Positions 15,171 to 20,843 of a DNA stretch of 20,965 nt are shown in pieces. Positions within the stretch are counted from its first letter, which is position 1, and every line of letters starts with the position of its first letter. Both the position numbers and the translations under genes were made by a program. Origin of the DNA: CAZLQG01 sp964561655 (GTDB taxonomy: Bacteria > Patescibacteriota > Doudnabacteria > UBA920). Location of the stretch: assembly GCA_964561655.1 (NCBI GenBank), contig CAZLQG010000018.1, positions 1 through 20,965 of the forward strand. The letters run 5' to 3'. The notes under the pieces are model-generated. The model worked only from the letters and a program-made list of their open reading frames with translations. It was not told the origin of the DNA and ran no database searches.

Positions 15171-15223
15171 GTGCTCTCGACAGGAATTGAACCTGTGGCT
15201 TTCTCCTCTGGAGGGAGACGCCC
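15169..15223 (-). tRNA. tRNA-Trp(CCA) 3' fragment
   Basis: Read on the minus strand, this holds a D-stem 3' strand GGGC, then G, an anticodon arm UCUCC / CUCCAGA / GGAGA (anticodon CCA, Trp), variable loop AAGCC, T arm ACAGG / UUCAAUU / CCUGU, acceptor strand CGAGAGC, discriminator A and an encoded CCA (15169-15171). Base 37 is G, unusual for tRNA-Trp. No matching acceptor 5' strand or D arm lies directly upstream. The matching GCUCUCG is at 15419-15413, beyond tRNA-Arg. Confidence 0.6.
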
Positions 15224-15268
15224 CGCCCGCCTTGCTTTGTTAAAAAAGATCGCTTGATTTTTTGCTTA

Positions 15269-15343
15269 TGGTGCTTCTAAGAGGAGTCGAACCTCTATCT
15301 TAGGCTCCGGAGGCCTACGCTCTATCCGTTGAGCTATAGAAGC
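15269..15343 (-). tRNA. tRNA-Arg(CCG)
   Basis: This is a complete cloverleaf on the minus strand. The acceptor GCUUCUA/UAGAAGC pairs fully, followed by U8-A9. The D arm is GCUC/GAGC, the anticodon arm is UAGGC / CUCCGGA / GCCUA with anticodon CCG (Arg, codon CGG), and the T arm is AGAGG / UUCGACU / CCUCU. CCA is encoded (15269-15271). Downstream on the same strand, an AU-rich hairpin with T6 near 15243-15263 may terminate it. Confidence 0.95.
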
Positions 15344-15394
15344 CTTAGATATAAAGTTGTGAGCAGGACTATTCTGGCAAGTCTAAGCGGACAG

Positions 15395-15419
15395 GTCTAA
15401 TCTTCTGAGCTACGAGAGC
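15395..15419 (-). tRNA. tRNA 5' fragment, probably belonging to the tRNA-Trp 3' fragment
   Basis: On the minus strand this reads GCUCUCG, U8, A9, GCUC, then a D-loop-like AGAAGAUUA and GACC. The acceptor strand is exactly complementary, over all 7 bases, to the acceptor strand of the fragment at 15169-15223. The D-stem pairs with that fragment's GGGC, using one U-G. No anticodon or T arm that fits can be found in the next 50 bases, so it is not a tRNA by itself. Confidence 0.5.
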
Positions 15420-15464
15420 TTGTTGTTATTTGGGACAGACGTGTAATTTGTGTATTTGTAAAAA

Positions 15465-15932
15465 TCAAAATTTAAACTTGTGGCTAATTCGTTGGGTCAG
15501 GGTTTCGTCGGTGTCTTCGTGTTCCGGCAGGAACTGGATTAAGAATTCCCTCACATGGTCGGGATTTTGCTCTTCCAGTTCTAAAATAATTACGTTATTC
15601 AGGTGAGCCGTGGTTTCGAGGTTTAGTGTTTTGTGTTTTTCATTATGGACTATCCAAAAGTGCTTTATTTGTTTATAGGGGAAAAACAATTCGCCAAAAT
15701 GCACTCCTTTGTTGGTTAGCTGGATTTCCACCTGTTTTGGTTTATGTTGGGCGAATAAAATAATCAGCAGCGATAAAATGCCTATGCAGATTGCCGCGAA
15801 AAGGTCTTTTTGGATAATAAAAAAGCCGACAATTAGAATGGCTATTGCCAAAAAAGTAATGTACCAAGAGTAGGATTTTTCATAGTGCCGGAATTCCGGC
15901 GCCTGCCATAAAATTTTTGTTTGATTTGCCAC
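15465..15932 (-). CDS. Hypothetical protein with two membrane helices
   Basis: With GTG 15932 as start, this is a 155-residue protein beginning MANQTKILWQAPEF. That kind of opening is typical of a small CPR membrane-protein family I have seen only as hypothetical. Two adjacent helices at about 23-40 (WYITFLAIAILIVGFFII) and 44-61 (LFAAICIGILSLLIILFA) form a hairpin. A cytoplasmic or surface domain of about 95 residues with PYKQIKHFWIV follows, reminiscent of small PH-like membrane proteins. An in-frame TTG at 15965 would add 11 Asn/Tyr-rich residues that overlap the TATAAT-like boxes at 15948-15959, so I prefer the GTG. The promoter would then give an almost leaderless message. The tRNA-Ser gene diverges 38 bases upstream. 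Confidence 0.75.
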   Translation of the reverse strand: MANQTKILWQAPEFRHYEKSYSWYITFLAIAILIVGFFIIQKDLFAAICIGILSLLIILFAQHKPKQVEIQLTNKGVHFGELFFPYKQIKHFWIVHNEKHKTLNLETTAHLNNVIILELEEQNPDHVREFLIQFLPEHEDTDETLTQRISHKFKF

Positions 15933-15947
15933 TGGATTTTTATGTCT

Positions 15948-15959
15948 ATTATAATTATA
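15948..15959 (-). promoter_or_regulatory. Tandem TATAAT boxes before the 155-residue gene
   Basis: On the minus strand TATAAT occurs twice in a row (15959-15954 and 15953-15948), 16-22 bases before GTG 15932. No good -35 is visible, since that position overlaps the tRNA-Ser acceptor. If used, the message has a leader of about 10 bases. Confidence 0.35.
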
Positions 15960-15970
15960 ATTCAATTTAT

Positions 15971-16061
15971 GGAGGCGTGCCGGAGTGGTCGAACGGGGCG
16001 GTCTTGAAAACCGCTAGGGGTTTATAGCCCCTCAGAGGTTCGAATCCTCTCGCCTCCGCCA
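15971..16061 (+). tRNA. tRNA-Ser(UGA)
   Basis: This is a complete class II tRNA. The acceptor GGAGGCG pairs with CGCCUCC. The anticodon arm GCGGU/ACCGC encloses the loop with anticodon UGA. A long variable arm (UAGGGGUUUAUAGCCCCU) is typical of Ser, the T arm is AGAGG / UUCGAAU / CCUCU, and CCA is encoded (16059-16061). Confidence 0.96.
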
Positions 16062-16071
16062 TTTTATATTT

Positions 16072-16169
16072 ATCCAGCATTTTCCACAGATACCCTTTTG
16101 CTTGGCAGCGAAATGCGTCGTATATCAGTTTTCCTGTGGGCCCTGACATTTCGCGCAAAAGTGCTGGAT
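16072..16169 (-). ncRNA. Candidate pseudoknotted small RNA downstream of tRNA-Ser
   Basis: One uninterrupted strand, 16143-16169, pairs in succession with four separate segments: 16125-16128, 16108-16115 (GCGAAATG/CATTTCGC), 16095-16101 (CTTTTGC/GCAAAAG) and 16072-16079 (ATCCAGCA/TGCTGGAT). The 15-base bulge 16080-16094 contains CCACAG (16084-16089), which is complementary to CTGTGG (16134-16139) in the terminal loop, so a bulge-loop pseudoknot can form. Strand is uncertain because complementarity is symmetric. I chose minus because a promoter (16172-16199) fires in that direction and would start at about 16165, inside the first helix. On the plus strand it could be the trailer of tRNA-Ser. 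It has no coding potential and no family I recognise. Confidence 0.45.
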
Positions 16170-16171
16170 TT

Positions 16172-16199
16172 ATTATACCATCAATTTTGTCTAAATCAA
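16172..16199 (-). promoter_or_regulatory. Minus-strand promoter candidate
   Basis: On the minus strand TTGATT (16199-16194), 16 bases and a perfect TATAAT (16177-16172). It points at the structured segment 16072-16169, and further on at the 155-residue gene through the antisense of tRNA-Ser. It overlaps the T-rich tail of the hairpin at 16199-16228. Confidence 0.45.
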
Positions 16200-16228
16200 A
16201 ACGGCCTTTCTCTAGAAAAAGGCCGTTT
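16199..16228 (-). terminator. Terminator-like hairpin, usable on both strands
   Basis: AAACGGCCTTT at 16199-16209 pairs with AAAGGCCGTTT at 16218-16228 (11 pairs, loop CTCTAGAA). On the minus strand it is followed by TTTTGATTT, on the plus strand by CTTCTTG. It would end the minus-strand segment 16236-16336 or run-through from tRNA-Ser. Confidence 0.6.
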
Positions 16229-16235
16229 CTTCTTG

Positions 16236-16336
16236 CCCCGCACTAATTTACTGAAAGCTCGTCCTGTGGAAATTTTGATTTCATAGCTTTGGCCTAAGTC
16301 TTGTTTAGGACAAGCCAAGTATAAATTAGTGCGGGG
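16236..16336 (-). ncRNA. Candidate structured RNA closed by a 15-bp stem
   Basis: 16236-16250 (CCCCGCACTAATTTA) is the exact complement of 16322-16336. Inside are AAAGCT/AGCTTT (16254-16259 with 16285-16290), GAAAT/ATTTC, CTTGT/ACAAG, and CCTAA/TTAGG. A further GTCCT/AGGAC pair crosses the AAAGCT helix, so alternative pseudoknotted folds exist. On the minus strand it is followed at once by the hairpin terminator at 16199-16228, which is why I prefer that strand. No promoter is evident. It could be the 3' end of the 16470-17657 transcript or an insertion element. Confidence 0.4.
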
Positions 16337-16346
16337 TGAATTTCCT

Positions 16347-16367
16347 GCCTCAATTAATAATTGAGGC
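16347..16367. repeat. Perfect 9-bp hairpin
   Basis: GCCTCAATT at 16347-16355 pairs with AATTGAGGC at 16359-16367, loop AAT. Flanking TCCTG/CAGGA may extend it. It sits between the structured segment 16236-16336 and the inverted repeat at 16387-16457. Confidence 0.5.
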
Positions 16368-16386
16368 CGATTTCAGGACTTTTTAT

Positions 16387-16457
16387 CATCCTGAACGAAG
16401 AGAAGGATCTCTTTATTATAATTATATTCTTGAGATTCTTCGCTCGGGTCCAAGATG
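16387..16457. repeat. Dispersed-type imperfect inverted repeat
   Basis: The left arm 16387-16411 begins CATCCTGAACGAAG and ends GGATCTC. The right arm 16432-16457 begins GAGATTCTTCGCTC and ends CAAGATG. The arms are imperfectly complementary around an AT-rich centre. Words of this kind recur between genes in many bacterial genomes and behave like short mobile palindromes. It starts just after the stop of the minus-strand gene at 16470. Confidence 0.6.
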
Positions 16458-16469
16458 CCATTTCAGATT

Positions 16470-17657
16470 TCAAAACGCAGTCTGGGGTTTTGGATCTTCC
16501 AAAATAAAGATGCCTTTGATGTCGTTGGGGTTTATTATTTCCGGTTCATTTATAGTAGGGATAGCGCTTTCTTTAGTCGTAGAGCCCGTGTCTTCAGTCT
16601 TCTTAATTATAGTTTCCGGAGTAGTAGTGTTTTCCGCCTTTTCGTCCTGTTCCCCTTTGACTTCACCTTGTTCCTCTTTTTCAAAAATTATTATCCTTTG
16701 GGCGATCAGCCTGCCTTCATCTTTGGTGCCTAAAATATTTACCTGTTGCTCTGCAACTAAATCTTTGCTTGTAAGACTTTCTTCCTCGCTGTTTTTTATT
16801 ATTGTGTTTTTTGTAAGACTAAAAGTGGTTTTTTCCACAGTGACGTTGGTTTCAGTAACTGCATCAATTTTTCCCGAAATCACGACCGTATTAGGTCCGG
16901 GTTCCAGCTGGGTTAGAGTTTGCTCTTGCCCCGCGGCTACTATAAGCTGTTTAATTTCGGAAAGTTTATTTTCGTTTTCTTTGGTAGTTTGAGCTATTTT
17001 GCTTTCCGGTCTGATTTCTTTAACAAGGGCGGTTTGTTGTTTGGTTAAATTTTCCAAAGAAGAAACTAGCGGGTAAGATTCTTTGCTTAAAGTTTTATTT
17101 TTGGCCGCGTTATTTACCGCCTCAAGCGTATTTTGAGTTGTGGTGACCAGCTCATTCAGCGCGACTTGTTCTGTTTCGGGGTTTCTTTGGGGGTTTTGCA
17201 GGATTTTTTCCACTTCCTGCATTCTTTGTTTAGCTATCGCCACTTGCAGATTTACTTTTGCTTCCGGACTAGAGGCGAATTTCAGCCTAAGCTGTTCGCT
17301 GGATTTTTTTAGAGTGAAGAGTTTTTGTCCGGGTACGCTGCTCATAGCCGCATAGGTTGTACCGGCAAGGAGGAGGATAAACACAACAATCGGTGTGGTG
17401 ATGCTTACAAATTTGTGCACGTGCAACCAGCCAAAGAAGGAGACAGGGGAGGCAGAGAGGGCGTATTTTCTTCGCATTGCCGGTTTGGGCGCCGGGCTTT
17501 TGGGTATGGACGTTAATATTTCTGAAATTTCCAGCATTTCCGCAAGTTCCGTCTGATTCTTCGGGCAAGCTGAAAACGCCTCTTTTTTAGAGAAGCCTTT
17601 TTGAAGCTTGGTTATAGCTTCGTCCAAAATATTTTCAAGATTATTCTTGTTGTCCAT
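16470..17657 (-). CDS. DUF5667/DUF5666-like membrane protein, probable regulator of the adjacent sigma factor
   Basis: This 395-residue protein has a soluble N-terminal part (1-82, LEISEILTSIPKSP), one membrane helix at about 83-105 (VSITTPIVVFILLLAGTTYAA), and a helical extracytoplasmic domain at about 106-230. That domain starts SSVPGQKLFTLKKSSEQLRLKF, the usual opening of DUF5667. At about 265-330, GKIDAVTETNVTVEKTTFSL to GRLIAQRIIIF resembles a DUF5666 beta domain. A Glu/Thr-rich disordered tail ends the protein. Its start overlaps the end of the sigma-factor gene by 17 bases, so the two are translated together. Such coupled genes are often sigma/anti-sigma pairs. I infer that role from topology and gene order, since no zinc-binding anti-sigma motif is seen. 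Confidence 0.8.
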   Translation of the reverse strand: MDNKNNLENILDEAITKLQKGFSKKEAFSACPKNQTELAEMLEISEILTSIPKSPAPKPAMRRKYALSASPVSFFGWLHVHKFVSITTPIVVFILLLAGTTYAAMSSVPGQKLFTLKKSSEQLRLKFASSPEAKVNLQVAIAKQRMQEVEKILQNPQRNPETEQVALNELVTTTQNTLEAVNNAAKNKTLSKESYPLVSSLENLTKQQTALVKEIRPESKIAQTTKENENKLSEIKQLIVAAGQEQTLTQLEPGPNTVVISGKIDAVTETNVTVEKTTFSLTKNTIIKNSEEESLTSKDLVAEQQVNILGTKDEGRLIAQRIIIFEKEEQGEVKGEQDEKAENTTTPETIIKKTEDTGSTTKESAIPTINEPEIINPNDIKGIFILEDPKPQTAF

Positions 17658-18243
17658 CTTTGAGTTTTTTAGTCAGTTCCTTAAGTTTGGCTATGGCCCT
17701 ATGTTGAATGACTCTTATTGTCCCTTCGCTTTTGTGCAGTTGTTCCGCAATTTCCTGGTTTGTGAATTCTTCGAGGAATTTGAGCTTTAGGATAATTTGT
17801 TGTTCCGTGTTTAGTTCTTTTAGCAGTCTTAGAAATATTTTTTGCTGCTCTTTTAGGTTGATAATGTCAATTATATTGGTCTCGTATTCTAAAGTGTTTT
17901 CCAGTCCGTCCAGAGAAACTGTGAGCTTCTTTTCGCGGTAGTAGTCTATGACCTGGTTTCTCGCGATTTGATACAGCCAGGCCTCAAACGAACTATCTTC
18001 GTTGACAGAGGAAATTTTAGACAGGACTTTTAAAAATACGTCTTCGGCCAGATCTTCCGCGATTTCCTTGTGGCCCACGCGGTAATAAATGAATCTATAG
18101 ATTTTTTCAAAATACTGGTTGTAAAGCTGTCCAAAAGCCGCCTGGTCTCCCTTTTTGGCTTTTGCCAAAAGACCAGCCAGCGCACTTCCGCCTTCATTCC
18201 CTTTGGATGGCGAGCTAATATTATAGACGAATAAATTTTGCAT
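17641..18243 (-). CDS. ECF-type sigma-70 family RNA polymerase sigma factor
   Basis: The 200-residue protein has the two-domain layout of extracytoplasmic-function sigma factors. Region 2 is at about 40-107: LYNQYFEKIYRFIYYRVG, then AEDLAEDVFLKVL and FEAWLYQIARNQVIDYYR. Region 4 is at about 136-190: LNTEQQIILKLKFLEEF and the helix-turn-helix TNQEIAEQLHKSEGTIRVIQHRAIAKL. The N-terminal 30 residues are extra and poorly structured. The downstream membrane-protein gene overlaps by 17 bases and likely modulates it. The 100 bases upstream (18244-18347) are AT-rich. They contain TACAAT on the minus strand but no clear -35 or Shine-Dalgarno, and I see no obvious autoregulated promoter. Confidence 0.93.
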   Translation of the reverse strand: MQNLFVYNISSPSKGNEGGSALAGLLAKAKKGDQAAFGQLYNQYFEKIYRFIYYRVGHKEIAEDLAEDVFLKVLSKISSVNEDSSFEAWLYQIARNQVIDYYREKKLTVSLDGLENTLEYETNIIDIINLKEQQKIFLRLLKELNTEQQIILKLKFLEEFTNQEIAEQLHKSEGTIRVIQHRAIAKLKELTKKLKDGQQE

Positions 18244-18347
18244 TTGTTACAAAATTAAGCCATAAAATTTAAAAAACCACAAGCTAACCACTCTCCAATC
18301 ACACCTATATTGAAGTAATTGTAGCATATTTTATTATTTGGGTTTTT

Positions 18348-19313
18348 TTATAAAGTGGTAATCGGGCGGCTTTGGGTAATGTAGCATTTGTCTTTTTCCA
18401 AGGCCCATTCAATGTCTTGCGGGTGTTTGTAATGCTGCTCAATTTTTTTGCAGATTTTCGCTAGCTCCACAATCTGTTTTTCTTTAAGCTTTTGCTTGCC
18501 ACCGGTTTTTGCGGAAAGCTTTTTTTGCACTGTGCCTTGGGGGGATTTGACTATCATCATATTCTGTTTACCTATGTTAACGTCCAGAATGCTAAAGTCT
18601 TTTTTATGAATAACATAGGTGTCCGGAGTGATCATGCCCCCGACGATGGCTTCACCCAGACCAAGGCCAGCTTCAATTATCATTTGGTTCCTGTCTTTAG
18701 TCACCGGATGCACAGTAAAGCAAATGCCGGAAATTTCGCTCTGCACCATTTTTTGCACAATGACCGCTACCGATACTTTAGTCTTATGCAGTTTTTTTTC
18801 AAAGCGGTAAAATATTGCGCGCGGAGTAAATAGGGAAGACCAGCATTTCTTAACGGATTGCAATAGATTTTTATCATTGACGTTCAAATATGTTTCCAGT
18901 TCCCCGGCCCAGGACGCAACTTTGCTGTCTTCCGCGGTAGCCGAAGATCTCACCGCTACCAATAGACGATTGTAGCGCGCCGATTTATCGGCCTTGGCAA
19001 GTTTATGATAATTATCCAGAATATCCTTTTTTAAATCCTCTGGCATCTCCGCGTCCATAATTAAATCCCTAATTTCCGCGGAAGCTTTGTCTACGGAATT
19101 TATATCTTTGTGGTTAACTTTTTTTAAAATAGCTTCAATTTCCGTGTCTAAATCCGTTTCTTTTAAGAATCTGTCAAAAGCGCTTGCCAGCACCACAAAT
19201 CCCGGCAGCACGGCAAGTCCCGCCTTAGTCATTTCGCCTAAAGAGGCTCCCTTGCCTCCGGCAATGGCAACATCTTTTTTTGATATTTGGCTGAAGTTTT
19301 TTATCAATCTCAT
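18348..19313 (-). CDS. PEP synthase/PPDK-type ATP-grasp domain protein (stand-alone)
   Basis: This 321-residue protein is the nucleotide-binding N-terminal domain of the dikinase family (PPDK_N). It has GGKGASLGEM at 19-28, the signature VRSSATAEDS at 121-130 with Arg122, WAGELETYLNV, SGICFTVHPVTKD, an AGLGLGEAIVGG loop, and the closing DIEWALEKDKCYITQSRPI. In the family this domain transfers the beta-phosphate of ATP to a swivelling histidine. That His domain is not here but in the upstream gene at 19365. The protein ends right after QSRPITTL, the natural domain border. The ATG at 19313 has no Shine-Dalgarno but follows TATAAT-like sequence and the 48-base palindrome. It is probably cotranscribed with the His-domain gene, and its substrate is unknown. 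Confidence 0.92.
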   Translation of the reverse strand: MRLIKNFSQISKKDVAIAGGKGASLGEMTKAGLAVLPGFVVLASAFDRFLKETDLDTEIEAILKKVNHKDINSVDKASAEIRDLIMDAEMPEDLKKDILDNYHKLAKADKSARYNRLLVAVRSSATAEDSKVASWAGELETYLNVNDKNLLQSVKKCWSSLFTPRAIFYRFEKKLHKTKVSVAVIVQKMVQSEISGICFTVHPVTKDRNQMIIEAGLGLGEAIVGGMITPDTYVIHKKDFSILDVNIGKQNMMIVKSPQGTVQKKLSAKTGGKQKLKEKQIVELAKICKKIEQHYKHPQDIEWALEKDKCYITQSRPITTL

Positions 19314-19325
19314 AGCTTTTATTAT

Positions 19326-19373
19326 ATAGAGTAATACATATTTAATTACGTAATTAAATATGTATTACTCTAT
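19326..19373. repeat. Perfect 48-base palindrome between the two dikinase-like genes
   Basis: 24 bases (19326-19349) are followed with no spacer by their exact complement (19350-19373). The centre is TTAATTAC/GTAATTAA. It covers the last three codons and stop of the 490-residue gene (stop 19365-19367), and reaches to 12 bases before the ATG of the 321-residue gene. There is no GC-rich core or T-run, so it is not a classic terminator. Cruciform, protein-binding or recombination origins are possible. Confidence 0.9.
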
Positions 19374-20837
19374 TTTGCGGACGATGCCTTTATTTGCGTC
19401 CACTTCAACAAAATCTCCGTCCTTAAAAATTTGTGTCGCTATTCTTGTGCCTATGACGCAGGGTTTTTTGAGTTCCCGAGAGACAATGGCCGCATGGCAG
19501 GTTATGCCCCCGTCGTTGGTAACAATCGCGGCGGCTTTCTTCATGGCAACCACAAAGTTCGGAGTAGTCATGGTTGTAACCAAAATTTCTCCGGGTTTAA
19601 AATGCGGCAGCTGTGATGTATCTAAAATAATTTTTATTTTGCCCCGGGCAACTCCCGGGGAAGCAGCCATACCAGAGATTATTTTCATTTCGGGCTTTTT
19701 TAAATCTTCAGAAAATCTTTTCAAGTTCTGTTTATCTTGGAAAAACCGGTAGATAACGCCATTTGAACCTTTTTTAAAGTAGAAACCGAACATTTTTTCC
19801 CTTTGCCGCAGTTGCCCCACGGAAGGTTTGCGGCCGTATTTTAGGGCGGTTGTAACCTCTTTGGGGCTAAAATTTGTCAGCGTTTGGTAGTTTATGCCCA
19901 GGCGTTTTGCTATAGATGTTAAAAACGGCAGGGAATAGTAGCTGCTTAGCTGGAAATATTTAACGATTTCAGTTTCGGTCCAGGTGCTTTCTTCAAGCAG
20001 TTTTAAAAGCAAAAGGAATTTTTTAGAGGGGCGGATGTTCTTAAGCAGTCTTTTTTTTGCCCTTAGGGATTCTTTGCGGGTTTTTTTTAGCTCCTTAAGC
20101 TTGCTTTTTGGGTCTGTTTTTGACAATATTTTTATCTCTTGCCAAATATCTTTGGGAGTAGTCGGGTTATAAATTAAGAACATAATGTCCATCCACCCGT
20201 ACTTTTTATGGAAGTTAACAATTGGCTTTTTGGCTTGAGGCGGCAAACTAACGAAGCTGCTTTTTTGATATTTTTTGAATTTTACAGCCAGTTCCAGCAG
20301 TTCTTTTTCCCGTTTGAAAAAAATAGTCTCTTTGTGGCTGTAAGACAGGACAAGCAGTTTTTGTTTCAGTTGTTTTTCTTCCAGGCTGGGAAAATATTTT
20401 TCTGCTTGCTTTTCTACCGCTTGGCTTAGAGTCCGGACGACAAAATTTCCGATTGGAACATTGACATCAGCCAACACCTTAGTTTGCATCAATAAATTAA
20501 AGTGTTTGGCAAGTTCTTTATTTGAGGGACAATTTTTAATTGCGGGATTGATTTTGCTTACTGCATTTTTTATTTTTTTGTCGCAGTTTTTTGCGTAATT
20601 ATATAGGCCGTTTGTGCGTTTGGATTTTACTATCCGGGATAAAAGGTTTTTGTAGATTTTTTCTATTTCAGACCTATCAAAATAATGCCCCCAATTAATA
20701 TATTTATAGCTATTAACGCTAAAACCGAAATGAGGAGTATTTTTTAAATAGCCTGATTTAAACATCCCCCAGTAGGAAATATTCCGGGAGAGGTAAGAGC
20801 CTTTCTTTTGCCCGAAACGGTACCAGTGAGTTTTCAT
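19365..20837 (-). CDS. Phosphohistidine-domain protein of a split dikinase/phosphotransferase
   Basis: The 490-residue protein ends in the swivelling PEP-utilising mobile domain: SGMAASPGVARGKIKII at about 387-403, then TTPNFVVAMKKAAAIVTNDGG, ITCHAAIVSRE with the phosphorylatable His448, and FVEVDANKGIVRKIE. The preceding 380 residues are Lys-rich and mostly helical and match no PEP/pyruvate barrel. The catalytic C-terminal barrel of PEP synthase is absent. ATP-grasp domain, helical substrate domain and C-terminal His domain is the layout of rifampin-phosphotransferase-type enzymes, here split in two and in reversed gene order. I infer phosphorylation of an unknown small molecule. The ATG at 20837 lies 6 bases after the stop of the gene upstream, so this is an operon. 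Confidence 0.85.
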   Translation of the reverse strand: MKTHWYRFGQKKGSYLSRNISYWGMFKSGYLKNTPHFGFSVNSYKYINWGHYFDRSEIEKIYKNLLSRIVKSKRTNGLYNYAKNCDKKIKNAVSKINPAIKNCPSNKELAKHFNLLMQTKVLADVNVPIGNFVVRTLSQAVEKQAEKYFPSLEEKQLKQKLLVLSYSHKETIFFKREKELLELAVKFKKYQKSSFVSLPPQAKKPIVNFHKKYGWMDIMFLIYNPTTPKDIWQEIKILSKTDPKSKLKELKKTRKESLRAKKRLLKNIRPSKKFLLLLKLLEESTWTETEIVKYFQLSSYYSLPFLTSIAKRLGINYQTLTNFSPKEVTTALKYGRKPSVGQLRQREKMFGFYFKKGSNGVIYRFFQDKQNLKRFSEDLKKPEMKIISGMAASPGVARGKIKIILDTSQLPHFKPGEILVTTMTTPNFVVAMKKAAAIVTNDGGITCHAAIVSRELKKPCVIGTRIATQIFKDGDFVEVDANKGIVRKIE

Positions 20838-20843
20838 ATTTAC

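Noticed and set aside
15224..15394. Group I or group II intron in the broken tRNA
   Set aside because: The gap is only about 170 bases and 75 of these are tRNA-Arg, leaving no room for an intron core; no P3-P7-like pairing was seen.
15967..16158. Minus-strand ORF of 63 codons
   Set aside because: It reads through the antisense of tRNA-Ser; the peptide AEARGFEPLRG is a well-known artefact of tRNA T-arm sequence.
16336..16992. Open frame of 218 codons on the + strand
   Set aside because: It lies antisense to the DUF5667-like gene, has Ser/Val/Phe-rich shadow composition, and its first part runs through the inverted repeat.
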